Of a stretch of DNA of 64,000 bases, positions 1 through 9,007 are shown piece after piece. A program made the translations under genes and the position numbers. Under the pieces are notes generated by a model. That model was not told the DNA's origin. It was given only the letters and a program-made list of their open reading frames with translations, and did not search any database. Source of the DNA: Zunongwangia sp. HGR-M22 (GTDB taxonomy: Bacteria > Bacteroidota > Bacteroidia > Flavobacteriales > Flavobacteriaceae); contig NZ_CP115159.1 in the NCBI RefSeq assembly GCF_027594425.1, positions 3,185,001 to 3,249,000 on the forward strand, given 5' to 3'. Position 1 is the first letter of the stretch; each line of letters opens with the position of its first letter.

Positions 1-1
1 T

Positions 2-823
2 GAAGCTCCAAAACACATTACTATACTTCATACTAACGATGTACACAGTCATATCGAAGCATTTGGCCCAGATCACCATAGGAATCCAAACATGGGCGGA
101 GTAGCTAAAAGAGCTGTTTTAATTGAAAGAATAAGGCGTGAAAACCCTAATACGCTTTTGTTGGATGCCGGAGATATTTTTCAGGGAACGCCGTATTTTA
201 ATTTTTATGGCGGCGAGCTGGAATTCAAATTAATGAGCAAATTAAAGTATGATGCTTCTACTTTAGGTAATCATGATTTTGATAACGGAATCGATGGTTT
301 ATATGCTCAACTTCCTCATGCAGATTTTGATTTTCTGATCTCAAATTACGATTTCAGTAATACTATTATGGACGGGCACACAAAACCGTACAAAATTTTC
401 ACAAAAAGCGATATTAAAATCGGCGTTTTTGGTGTAGGAATAGAATTAAAAGGTCTGGTTAACGATAAGCTATACAAAGAAACGAAGTATCTGGATCCTG
501 TTGAAATGGCCACAGACATGAGTAACGTTTTGAAAAACGAAGAAAACTGCGATCTCGTTATTTGTCTCTCTCACCTGGGATATAAATATGACAGCCAAAA
601 AATGGATGACCATAAATTAGCCGCTAAAACCGATAATATCGATTTAATTATTGGAGGTCACACCCATACTTTTTTAAACAAACCTACTGTGATTAAAAAC
701 AAAGTAGACAAAGAGGTAATGATTAATCAAGTAGGATGTTACGGACTTTATCTAGGCCGAATTGATTTTTATTTAAACGGAAAAAAACCTTCTGTTAGCA
801 ACGGTAAAAGTATGCAGGTTTAA
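2..823 (+). CDS. 5'-nucleotidase-type metallophosphatase, 5' end cut by window edge
   Basis: The open frame runs in from the left edge. The first visible residues include ILHTNDVHSH, the metal-binding signature of the 5'-nucleotidase/UshA metallophosphoesterase family, so the ATG at 92 is internal and not the start. Further family motifs are GNHDFDNG and GGHTHTFL, which supply the remaining two-metal ligands. The protein stops soon after the catalytic domain and lacks the usual C-terminal nucleotide-specificity domain of about 200 residues. In many flavobacteria that domain is encoded by a separate neighbouring gene; here it would have to lie upstream, outside the window (inference). Such proteins are usually exported and release phosphate from nucleotides, but the signal peptide region is not visible. 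The catalytic assignment is firm; the substrate is not known. Confidence 0.88.
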   Translation, partial: EAPKHITILHTNDVHSHIEAFGPDHHRNPNMGGVAKRAVLIERIRRENPNTLLLDAGDIFQGTPYFNFYGGELEFKLMSKLKYDASTLGNHDFDNGIDGLYAQLPHADFDFLISNYDFSNTIMDGHTKPYKIFTKSDIKIGVFGVGIELKGLVNDKLYKETKYLDPVEMATDMSNVLKNEENCDLVICLSHLGYKYDSQKMDDHKLAAKTDNIDLIIGGHTHTFLNKPTVIKNKVDKEVMINQVGCYGLYLGRIDFYLNGKKPSVSNGKSMQV

Positions 824-916
824 TTCAGAATATCTATAATCGAAGATCTAAAATTGTTTATTTTGTAAGCAAATGATCTTTACAACGCCTAAGGCACTAC
901 TTAAAAAAATAGCACA

Positions 917-1612
917 ATGAGTTTATTAGAAGATTTACATTGGCGATATGCCACCAAAAAAATGAATGGCAAAAAAGTGCCTCAAGATAAATTGGATTAT
1001 ATATTAGAAGCGGCACGTTTAGCTCCTTCTTCTTCAGGCTTACAGCCGTATAAGATTATTGTAATTTCAGACAAAGCTTTATTAGAGAAAATAAAAGGAA
1101 TTTCTTGGAATCAGAGTCAGATTACCGATTGTTCTCATCTTCTAGTTTTTGCTGCATGGGATCATTACAGCAACGAACGTGTTTCTGAAGTTTTTAATTA
1201 CACGATGGACGAGCGTGGTTTACCCCACGAAACGATGGACGATTACAAAGCTAATATCTTAAGTTTATACGAGCCATTAGGACAAACTTGGCAAGCCGAA
1301 CATGCTTCTAAGCAAAGTTATATTTCTTTCGCCATGGCTATCGCCGCAGCTGCCGAGCAAAAAGTTGATGCTACACCGGTAGAAGGTTTTGTGCCTGAAC
1401 AACTGGACAAACTTCTTAAATTGGAAGGAAGTGGTTATAAGAGTACGCTTTTACTACCATTGGGATACCGTGAAGAAGAAAACGACTGGTTGGTAAACAT
1501 GAAAAAAGTACGTACGCCTAAAGAAGATTTTATTAGCGAAATGACCATAGCTGATGCCGCTGAATATAACGAAGAGCCTATGGATAAATCTATTGGTGAT
1601 TTAAAGAAATAA
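917..1612 (+). CDS. nitroreductase-family NAD(P)H-dependent oxidoreductase
   Basis: A 231-residue cytoplasmic protein without signal peptide. The N-terminal pattern RYATKKMNGKKV followed by LEAARLAPSSSGLQPYK is the FMN-phosphate and ribityl binding region of NfsB/FRase I-type nitroreductases, and the length fits this family. It should bind FMN as a homodimer and reduce nitroaromatics, quinones or similar acceptors with NAD(P)H; the physiological substrate cannot be deduced. It lies 93 bp after the phosphatase gene and is followed by a strong bidirectional terminator, so it is probably transcribed alone or with the gene before it. Confidence 0.9.
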   Translation: MSLLEDLHWRYATKKMNGKKVPQDKLDYILEAARLAPSSSGLQPYKIIVISDKALLEKIKGISWNQSQITDCSHLLVFAAWDHYSNERVSEVFNYTMDERGLPHETMDDYKANILSLYEPLGQTWQAEHASKQSYISFAMAIAAAAEQKVDATPVEGFVPEQLDKLLKLEGSGYKSTLLLPLGYREEENDWLVNMKKVRTPKEDFISEMTIADAAEYNEEPMDKSIGDLKK

Positions 1613-1642
1613 GTTTTTCACTTAGAAAATATTTCAATGCAT

Positions 1643-1674
1643 AAAAAAGCCTTATCAAAATGATAAGGCTTTTT
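1643..1674. terminator. bidirectional intrinsic terminator
   Basis: A perfect stem AAAAAGCCTTATCA / TGATAAGGCTTTTT with a three-base loop has A-runs on the left and T-runs on the right. It lies between the convergent nitroreductase (+) and sulfatase (-) genes and can serve both. Confidence 0.85.
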
Positions 1675-1691
1675 GTTTTTAAGCAAATCCT

Positions 1692-3365
1692 TTATTTCTG
1701 TTTTTCTAAATATTCCTGATATAATCTTTTCATTTCTTCAGGTTCTAATTTCCAGTATTCTACTAAAGGATTCTCTTTTACTTTCTCTTTATATTCTTCG
1801 ATATATTTTTGATTTAAACTATCGTTATCATCATATTTATCGCGTAAAGCTTCAAGCCTTTTGTGCAGTTCTTTTTTTACTTCATCGTAAGCAGGATCTC
1901 CATAAACATTCTGCATTTCATTAGGATCTTTTTCCAGATCATATAATTCCCACACATCCATATCGTAATAAAAATGTATTAATTTATATTTATCGGTAGT
2001 GATCCCGTAATGACGTCTTACATTATGCTCAGATGGATGCTCGTAATAATGATAATAATGTGCATCTCTCCAGTCTTCAGGAGTGTTTCCCTCTAAAACA
2101 GGCACTAAACTTCTACCTTGCATATCATCAGGAATTTTGGTTTCGGCGATATCTAAAAATGTTTCAGCAAAATCTAAATTAGAAACCAAATCGTTATTAA
2201 CGGTACCGGCTTTTACTTTGCCCGGCCATTTTACAAGTAAAGGGGTTTTTAAAGATTCTTTGTACATCCATCTTTTGTCGAACCAACCGTGTTCGCCTAA
2301 ATAAAATCCTTGATCTGAGGTATAAATCACAATAGTATTTTCATCCAAACCTGCTTCTTTTAAATAATCCAATACTTTCCCTACACCTTTATCTACACCA
2401 GCTACCGAGGCTAAATAATCCCTCATATAGCGCTGATATTTAAAACGGGTTAAGTCTTTACCGGTAGGTTTATCATTTCTGAATTTTTTAATAATAGGAT
2501 CGTAAATAGAGTCCCAGGCTTTTTGCTGCTTCTCGTTAAAACCGGCTTGTGGCTGATCGGTAATTTTAATGTCCTGCTCCATTTTCATTGCATCAGAAAT
2601 AGACATATAATTTAACGCAGCTACTTCTCTATTCCCAGAATAATCATCAAATAATGTTTCTGGTTCGGGGATTTCTACACCTTCGTACATTCCTAACTCA
2701 TTAGGACCGGGTTGCCAAGGTCTGTGCGGAGATTTATGACCTAAAAACAGCATAAAAGGTTCTTCATCATTTTTTACACCGTCCATCCACTCAATGGCTT
2801 TATCTGTAATAATTTCAGTAGCATAGCCTTCTACCTGATATTGCCCTTCTTCATTAACAAAAGTAGGATTATAATAAGATCCCTGTCCCGGTAAAATATC
2901 GATATAATCAAAACCTTTAGTAGGCGTAGTTCCTAAATGCAATTTCCCTAAAACTCCGGTTTTATAACCCGCTTGTTGTAGTAATTCGCCAAATGTTTGC
3001 TGACTAAAATCGAATTTGGTACCAATAGTATTGTCTACAAATCCGTTTTTATGGCTGTATTTCCCAGTAAGAATCGTTGCTCTTGAAGGTCCACAAATAG
3101 AATTTGTAACCAAGGCATTATTAAACCGCATACCTTCTTCAGAAATCCTATCGATATTAGGAGTTGGGGCAATTTCAGCTAAACGGCCTCCATAAGAACT
3201 TATCGCTTGATATGCGTGATCATCACTGATGATGAATACGATATTTGGCCTTTTTTTGGTTGCTTCTTCTTCCTTGTTTTCGCTACTGCCTTTTTCATTT
3301 TTACAGGAAAAAAGAGCTCCAACAACAAGAAGAAGCATTAAAAAATTAGATTTTTTAATGCTCAT
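1692..3365 (-). CDS. lipoprotein sulfatase (family S1, Cys type)
   Basis: A 557-residue type I sulfatase. The N-terminus is a lipoprotein signal peptide ending at the lipobox Cys in LFSCKNEK, so the enzyme is membrane-anchored in the envelope. The signature CGPSR starts at Cys91, the residue converted to formylglycine. PNIVFIISDDHA supplies the N-terminal metal-binding aspartates, and HKSPHRPW and YTSDQGFYLGEHGW are further active-site motifs. It removes sulfate esters from a glycan; the substrate position is unknown. It is the last gene of the 14.3-1.7 kb minus-strand locus, 17 bp after a GH3 gene, and ends at a terminator. The formylglycine-generating enzyme encoded in the same locus is its likely activator. 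Confidence 0.92.
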   Translation of the reverse strand: MSIKKSNFLMLLLVVGALFSCKNEKGSSENKEEEATKKRPNIVFIISDDHAYQAISSYGGRLAEIAPTPNIDRISEEGMRFNNALVTNSICGPSRATILTGKYSHKNGFVDNTIGTKFDFSQQTFGELLQQAGYKTGVLGKLHLGTTPTKGFDYIDILPGQGSYYNPTFVNEEGQYQVEGYATEIITDKAIEWMDGVKNDEEPFMLFLGHKSPHRPWQPGPNELGMYEGVEIPEPETLFDDYSGNREVAALNYMSISDAMKMEQDIKITDQPQAGFNEKQQKAWDSIYDPIIKKFRNDKPTGKDLTRFKYQRYMRDYLASVAGVDKGVGKVLDYLKEAGLDENTIVIYTSDQGFYLGEHGWFDKRWMYKESLKTPLLVKWPGKVKAGTVNNDLVSNLDFAETFLDIAETKIPDDMQGRSLVPVLEGNTPEDWRDAHYYHYYEHPSEHNVRRHYGITTDKYKLIHFYYDMDVWELYDLEKDPNEMQNVYGDPAYDEVKKELHKRLEALRDKYDDNDSLNQKYIEEYKEKVKENPLVEYWKLEPEEMKRLYQEYLEKQK

Positions 3366-3382
3366 TTTTAATAGTTTTAAAA

Positions 3383-5740
3383 TTAATTTTTCAGAGTTTC
3401 CATTTCAACATCAAGATCAAACGTATTGTTCACTTCTTCTACAGTGATATCTTGATCTAGCGTAAAATTCTTAGCCATTTTAATGTCTAAAGACGAAGCT
3501 CCAATTTTTACGGTATAGGTTCCTTTTTCAGCAATCCAAGCGCTTTTTGCATCTACAAAAGAAGCAAGGTCTCTTGCTTTTAGAGTAAAGGTTAACTTCT
3601 CTGATTTTCCTGGTTTTAGAACTTTTGTTTTACCAAATGCACGCAATTCTGCTGAAGGTTTATCTACCATTTTTGCAGGAGCAGCAACATAAACTTGTAC
3701 TACTTCTTTACCTGCAACTTTACCTGTGTTCTTCACTTTTACAGAAACTTCTATTTCATCTTTAAAATTGTTTGTACTGAATTTTAAATCTGAATATTCA
3801 AAAGTGGTATACGATTTACCAAAACCAAACTCGTAAGATGGTTTTACATTAAAGGTATTAAAATAACGGTACCCAACATAAACATCTTCTTCGTAAAATA
3901 CTTCTTTAGGATCGTTTGCAGGAACGCCTGGGAAGTTAGCTGCAGAAGGTTCGTTGTTATAATCCATTGGGAAGGTCATTGTTAATTTTCCGGAAGGATT
4001 TTTAGCTCCAGAGAATACATCGGCAACAGAGTTTCCTCCTTCTTGTCCGGCTTGCCACGCTAATAAAACAGCATCTACTTTATCTTTCCAGCTGGCAGTT
4101 TCAATCACTCCGCCAATGTTTAAAATGACGATCACTTTTTTACGTTCGGCGTGAAAAGCATCACTTACAGAATTGATCATTTTAATTTCATCTTGCCCTA
4201 AATAGAAATCGTTATTTATTTTTCTATCGTGTTGCTCTCCGGCATTTCTACCAATAGTAATTACGGCGACCTCAGAAGATTTTGCTTTTTCAGCTAGCAT
4301 TTCTTTATCTAAAGGCATTTCTGGGATTCGTTGTACAGAAGCTAATAAACCACCTTCTTCTTTACGACGCTTCATTTCTTTTGCTGTAGCTTCTTTCACA
4401 AAAGGAACATAAGCTTCTTGAAGATCGTTATCGATGGTATAACCTGCATTGGTTAAACCTTCGATTAAAGAAACGGTATAGGCTTCATTTACATCGCCAC
4501 TACCCGTACCACCGGCGATAAAATCGTAAGAGGTATCTCCAAAAACAGCTACGGTGCCTTTTTTACTGGTATAAGGCAATGCGTTGTCTTCGTTTTTTAA
4601 TAAAACCATTCCTTCTGTAGCTGCGTTACGTGTTACTTCAGCGTGCGCTTTTAAGTCTGGATCATCGCTATACTTATATTTAGCTACAGTAGGTGTTTCT
4701 AAAATATAATTTAAAATATGACGCAGATTTCTATCGATCGCTGCTTCATCTACTTTACCTTCTTTAATGGCTTTGATTAAAGCATCTTTTTGGTTTTGAG
4801 TACCTGGCATCAATAAATCGTTACCAGCTTCCATCTGAGCAACAACATCACTTACGCTAGTTTTTTCATTAATCGAAGTAAAACCAGGGTAACCACCAAA
4901 CCAATCGGTCATTACCAAGCCTTTATACCCCCATTCGTCTCTTAACACTTTGGTTAGTAAATCTTCGTTGGCAGAAGCATACACGCCATTAATTTTATTG
5001 TAAGCCGTCATTACCGTCCAAGGCTGTGCTTCTTTTACCGCAATTTCGAAACCACGTAAATAGATTTCACGCATTGCACGCTCGGTAATATGTGCATTAA
5101 CTGACAAACGATTGGTTTCTTGATTGTTTGCTGCAAAATGCTTAATAGAAGTACCTACATCGTGAGATTGAATTCCTTTTACGTAAGCTGAAGCAATTTT
5201 ACCAGCCACTAAAGGATCTTCCGAATAATACTCGAAATTTCTTCCGTTTAATGGGTTTCTATGAATATTTAAAGCAGGAGCCAATAAAACATCTACCCCA
5301 TATTCTTTTACTTCTTCACCCATTGCTTTACCAACTTCTTCAATCAACTCGGTGTTCCAAGAAGAAGCCAAGGCAGTTCCTACCGGAAACGCCGTAGCAT
5401 AATAGGTGTTCGGGTTATTTTCTCTTTTCGGTTGAATTCGTAATCCCGCAGGACCATCGGCAAAAACGGTTTTAGGTATTCCTAAACGGTTCACTTCTTC
5501 ATTTCCTCCGGCTTGTCCTAACACACGTACGTCAGGCTCACCTTCTAGAGGCACCAAACCTGCGTAGCCCGGCATCCCGGGACCTACTAATAAATCTACT
5601 TTTTCTTCCGGTGTCATTGCTTTGATCACTTCATCTACAGAAGCTTTCCCTAACTGCGGTGCTTTTTGAGCCGTCGTTAGTTGAACACTTCCAAGTGCAA
5701 CAACAGCAAAGAGTCCTAATTTCTTAAAATTCTTTTTCAT
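3383..5740 (-). CDS. exported GH3 glycoside hydrolase (beta-glucosidase type)
   Basis: A 785-residue protein with a Sec signal peptide ending near TTAQ. The order is the classic GH3 one: an N-terminal TIM-barrel-like domain containing KHFAANNQE and the nucleophile motif GLVMTDWFGG (Asp279), an alpha/beta sandwich domain, and a C-terminal fibronectin III-like domain starting near YSDLKFSTN. It should remove terminal beta-linked sugars, most often glucose, from oligosaccharides in the periplasm; GH3 also includes xylosidases and N-acetylglucosaminidases, so the sugar is uncertain. It is separated by 10 bp from the esterase gene before it and 17 bp from the sulfatase gene after it, which implies one transcript. 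Confidence 0.9.
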   Translation of the reverse strand: MKKNFKKLGLFAVVALGSVQLTTAQKAPQLGKASVDEVIKAMTPEEKVDLLVGPGMPGYAGLVPLEGEPDVRVLGQAGGNEEVNRLGIPKTVFADGPAGLRIQPKRENNPNTYYATAFPVGTALASSWNTELIEEVGKAMGEEVKEYGVDVLLAPALNIHRNPLNGRNFEYYSEDPLVAGKIASAYVKGIQSHDVGTSIKHFAANNQETNRLSVNAHITERAMREIYLRGFEIAVKEAQPWTVMTAYNKINGVYASANEDLLTKVLRDEWGYKGLVMTDWFGGYPGFTSINEKTSVSDVVAQMEAGNDLLMPGTQNQKDALIKAIKEGKVDEAAIDRNLRHILNYILETPTVAKYKYSDDPDLKAHAEVTRNAATEGMVLLKNEDNALPYTSKKGTVAVFGDTSYDFIAGGTGSGDVNEAYTVSLIEGLTNAGYTIDNDLQEAYVPFVKEATAKEMKRRKEEGGLLASVQRIPEMPLDKEMLAEKAKSSEVAVITIGRNAGEQHDRKINNDFYLGQDEIKMINSVSDAFHAERKKVIVILNIGGVIETASWKDKVDAVLLAWQAGQEGGNSVADVFSGAKNPSGKLTMTFPMDYNNEPSAANFPGVPANDPKEVFYEEDVYVGYRYFNTFNVKPSYEFGFGKSYTTFEYSDLKFSTNNFKDEIEVSVKVKNTGKVAGKEVVQVYVAAPAKMVDKPSAELRAFGKTKVLKPGKSEKLTFTLKARDLASFVDAKSAWIAEKGTYTVKIGASSLDIKMAKNFTLDQDITVEEVNNTFDLDVEMETLKN

Positions 5741-5750
5741 TACTTATTAT

Positions 5751-6632
5751 TTATTTGAGGTATTTATATTGAGTTAACCAGTCTTCAAAACGCTTGTACC
5801 AAGTATCGACCGGTAAATTTTGAGTTTTCATTCCAAAGCCGTGTCCACCTTTTGCATACATATGCAGCTCTACCGGATATTCGGCTTGAAGCCATTTGCT
5901 ATATAAAGCAACACTTTTTGGTGCTAATTTTAATTGATCGTCACTTGCAGCTGAGATGAACAACGGAATTTCTGGAACATCTTTAGCCATTAACTCATCG
6001 CTAGGCCCGCCATAAAGGGAAGCTGCAAAATTGGGTAAAGTTGCTGAATTTGCTTCGCCTAAAACAGTTCTAAGAATCACCGTTGCTCCCGCAGAAAAAC
6101 CAATAACACCTACTTTATCGGTATTAATACCAAACTTATCAGCGTTATTTCTTACATATTGAATAGCTGCTTTACAATCTTCACCCGCTAGTTTCTGTAC
6201 GGCAGCAGATCTTTTATAATGTACATCACGATCTTTTAAACCTTCCATCAACTCTTTTGCTGGTGTATCTGTTTTTGAGTGAATTAAACGATATTTCAAC
6301 ACAAAAGCAGTTATGCCTTTTGCCGCTAATTCTTTAGCTACATCTATCCCTTCTCTATTAATCGATAAAGTTTGAAAACCACCGCCCGGAGCAATAATAA
6401 TTGCGGTTCCGTTTGGATTTTCGGGTTTAAAAACTAGTAATTCAGGATCGGTTACATTATAAACTACTTGAGTTTGAAATAAATCAGAGTACTTTTGGGC
6501 CTCCTGCCAGTTCCAATCTTCAGAACCAGGAGCTTTTCCGTCATAAAGTTTTATGACCTGATCTTGTGCGCTAAGCTGAAAAACAGCCAGCAATAAAACA
6601 GCAATAGTTATTATTTTTGATAAATTTTTCAT
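5751..6632 (-). CDS. secreted alpha/beta-hydrolase, putative carbohydrate esterase
   Basis: A 293-residue protein with a signal peptide (cleavage near LSAQ). APGGGF forms the oxyanion hole, GFSAGA carries the nucleophile Ser, an Asp lies in SAASDDQL, and the His is in KGGHGFGM. This architecture matches BD-FAE/acetyl-xylan-esterase-like enzymes often found in polysaccharide loci, so removal of acetyl or similar ester groups from a glycan is the best guess. It lies between two GH3 genes with gaps of 10 and 6 bp, which places it firmly in the sulfated-glycan locus. Substrate unknown. Confidence 0.85.
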   Translation of the reverse strand: MKNLSKIITIAVLLLAVFQLSAQDQVIKLYDGKAPGSEDWNWQEAQKYSDLFQTQVVYNVTDPELLVFKPENPNGTAIIIAPGGGFQTLSINREGIDVAKELAAKGITAFVLKYRLIHSKTDTPAKELMEGLKDRDVHYKRSAAVQKLAGEDCKAAIQYVRNNADKFGINTDKVGVIGFSAGATVILRTVLGEANSATLPNFAASLYGGPSDELMAKDVPEIPLFISAASDDQLKLAPKSVALYSKWLQAEYPVELHMYAKGGHGFGMKTQNLPVDTWYKRFEDWLTQYKYLK

Positions 6633-6638
6633 TTTATC

Positions 6639-8948
6639 TTATTTTTTATATTTCGTTACCCTTTCATCTTTAATTACACCATTCCAGTCTAGACCATAAC
6701 CGAAATCGTAGGTATTTCCTTCTGAATCTTCATATGGAATCATATCGAAAGGCACATCTTCTTGTTGCGCTTCTACCGTTTCCATATTAGCTGGCATTTG
6801 AACTGGCAATAATCCTGAAGGTTCATCTTTACCTGAAACGATATCTAGCACTGCTTGCGTTGAAACCCCAAAGTTGAGTACAATACCGTCTACCTGAGAT
6901 TCGAATTCACTAAAAATCATTGGTTTATTTGCGGTTACTGAAACAATAACCGGCTTATCTCCCATCAACATTTTAGTATCTTCTATGGTTCGTAGATCCA
7001 TAATATAGGAAGAAGTAGAAGATTTTCCTTTGTACGATCGATCTTTAATTTCAGGGTCAATCACCGGATCTCCCGCAGCGATACTGTGTTCTCTTGCAGT
7101 CGTGGCCGTGTAAGTTTCATACTGCAATGAAATAGGCACATACCCGTTACCTCCTTCTTTACGATCTACTTCGCTATAACCCGCTTCTTTAGTTTGCGGA
7201 TTTCTTACAAAAACTAGTGCAAAATCTGCCTTTTTTGGGTCTTCGGTAACCTTATAATATTTTTTGATCAAATCGATATCTACCGGATAATCGAAATGTG
7301 CTTCAGTAGCATTTCCCCACCAATCGGTTGCAACCGGCGTATAAATTTTAGGAATGTAAACCGTTTGCTTTTCTTTTATAGGTAATACTTGATTTTTGTT
7401 TTTCAGCATCACCACAGATTTTACCTGTGCTTTATAACCCGCTTTCATAAACTCGGCATTCCCAACAATCGCTTTGGTTTCTTCCACATCTACATATGGA
7501 TTTTCAAACAATCCAGTTCTAAAGATATTTTTTAGTAAACGAACGGCAGAACGCTCAAAGCGCTTACGCATATAATCTTCTCCAAACTCTTCAACTCCCA
7601 TTTGGTAAGCTTCTAAAACAGGGCCTTTTTCGTTGTTTCCACCAAATTGATCTACACCCGCTTTTAGCACTTTATAATGACGCTCGGCTATAGAAAGTTC
7701 TTCGGTTCCCCAAGGTTTTCCGGCAAAAGTAGCTGGTGTTGCGCCTTCATCTGAAGTGATTAACCAGTCGGTACACACCACTCCGTCGTACCCATATTGA
7801 TCACGAAGTAACTCAGTAATCATATATTTACTGAAACCGTTACCTACATTTTCTTTATAAACATCGTCACGATCAAAACTAATGGTGTAATATGGCATTA
7901 CCGCAGAAGCTTTTTCGGTACCACCATCTAATTTAAAAGCTCCTTCGGTAAACGGTTTTAAGTGATCTGAAAAATTATCTCCCGGATAAACCGCAAATTT
8001 TCCCATTGCCCAGTGCGCATCTCGCCCACCTTCTTCCGGACCTCCGCCAGGCCAGTGTTTTACCATCGCATTAACGCTTTGGTAGCCCCAACCACTGTTA
8101 ATTTCTGAGTCTTTATCTGAAGTTTGGAAACCTTCGATATAAGCTTTCCCCATTGCTTTTACCAATTCCGGAGATTCACTAAATACGTAAGCAATACGGT
8201 ACCAACGTGGTTCGGTTCCCAAATCTACCTGAGGCGAAAGTGCTGTGGTAATACCCAAAGCACGATATTCTTTAGAAGCCATTTCTCCAAACTGTTTTAC
8301 CAGTTCCGGATCGAAAGTAGCGCCCATTGCTAAACCATCAGGCCATAATGAAATCGTACCACCGGCACCGGCATTAAATTCTGAAGTAACTTCTGCCGTA
8401 TTTCTTGGGTCTGAACTGTTATTTGCAGGAATCCCTAAGCCCAAACCTTCTACATAAGCTTGCACATTGTTATTCCATTTCGCCGCAACTTCCGGCGATT
8501 TTACCGCAGTAAGTAAAACGTGGCGTAAATTATCGTCTTTTAAAAATTGTTTTTGCTGATCTGATATTGCAGAAGCTTCAGCTCCGCTTTCAGAAAACGG
8601 TTTTCCATTATAAGTTCCGGCTCCAAAACCAACCTCTCCGGAAGGAATGGATTGATGCTGACTATACAACATTAATCCTGCGATTTGCTCGACAGACATT
8701 TTTGAAGCCAAATCTTTAGCACGCTCTTCTACAGGAAGACGCCAATCTTCGTAAGCGTCTAGCTTTCCGTTTTTATTTAAATCTTTAAACGATTCTTTAC
8801 CGTCTTTGATGATTTTTACACCAGAATTTTTATGATACTTCAAAACAGTACCCGATTTACTGGTTACTGTTTTTATATCATTTTGTTGTGAAAATCCCAT
8901 TTGAATTCCTAAGGCTAAGCTTAGTACTAAGCAAGTTTTTGTTTTCAT
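6639..8948 (-). CDS. exported GH3 glycoside hydrolase with an EF-hand-like loop
   Basis: The ATG at 8948 is chosen as start. It gives a clean signal peptide MKTKTCLVLSLALG ending near GFSQ, whereas the upstream ATG at 8978 lies inside a terminator-like hairpin. The product has 769 residues. Near the mature N-terminus is DLNKNGKLDAYED, a calcium-binding EF-hand/dockerin-type loop. GH3 motifs follow: MVKHWPGGG and GVVCTDW, whose Asp394 is the predicted nucleophile. A C-terminal sandwich domain follows, but no clear fibronectin domain was recognised. It shares little obvious similarity with the other GH3 of the locus, suggesting a different linkage or sugar. It is expected to be periplasmic. Confidence 0.88.
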   Translation of the reverse strand: MKTKTCLVLSLALGIQMGFSQQNDIKTVTSKSGTVLKYHKNSGVKIIKDGKESFKDLNKNGKLDAYEDWRLPVEERAKDLASKMSVEQIAGLMLYSQHQSIPSGEVGFGAGTYNGKPFSESGAEASAISDQQKQFLKDDNLRHVLLTAVKSPEVAAKWNNNVQAYVEGLGLGIPANNSSDPRNTAEVTSEFNAGAGGTISLWPDGLAMGATFDPELVKQFGEMASKEYRALGITTALSPQVDLGTEPRWYRIAYVFSESPELVKAMGKAYIEGFQTSDKDSEINSGWGYQSVNAMVKHWPGGGPEEGGRDAHWAMGKFAVYPGDNFSDHLKPFTEGAFKLDGGTEKASAVMPYYTISFDRDDVYKENVGNGFSKYMITELLRDQYGYDGVVCTDWLITSDEGATPATFAGKPWGTEELSIAERHYKVLKAGVDQFGGNNEKGPVLEAYQMGVEEFGEDYMRKRFERSAVRLLKNIFRTGLFENPYVDVEETKAIVGNAEFMKAGYKAQVKSVVMLKNKNQVLPIKEKQTVYIPKIYTPVATDWWGNATEAHFDYPVDIDLIKKYYKVTEDPKKADFALVFVRNPQTKEAGYSEVDRKEGGNGYVPISLQYETYTATTAREHSIAAGDPVIDPEIKDRSYKGKSSTSSYIMDLRTIEDTKMLMGDKPVIVSVTANKPMIFSEFESQVDGIVLNFGVSTQAVLDIVSGKDEPSGLLPVQMPANMETVEAQQEDVPFDMIPYEDSEGNTYDFGYGLDWNGVIKDERVTKYKK

Positions 8949-8968
8949 TATAATACTTTTTAAAAAAG

Positions 8969-8997
8969 CCAAAAGCATTCAATTTGAATGCTTTTGG
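8969..8997 (-). terminator. hairpin between receptor gene and GH3 gene (terminator or attenuator)
   Basis: A 14-bp perfect stem CCAAAAGCATTCAA / TTGAATGCTTTTGG around one base. On the minus strand it is followed by CTTTTTTAAAA. It lies 10 bp after the receptor stop codon, so it probably reduces transcription into, or protects mRNA upstream of, the enzyme genes. Confidence 0.7.
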
Positions 8998-9007
8998 TTG
9001 ATGTTTT

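Noticed and set aside
8124-8457. Plus-strand ORFs of 69-70 codons inside the GH3 gene, and similar antisense frames elsewhere
   Set aside because: They overlap well-supported genes, lack start signals and family resemblance, and are shadows of coding sequence.
8949-8978. Upstream ATG extending the GH3 protein by 10 residues
   Set aside because: It lies inside a terminator-like hairpin and spoils a clean signal peptide; the ATG at 8948 is preferred.
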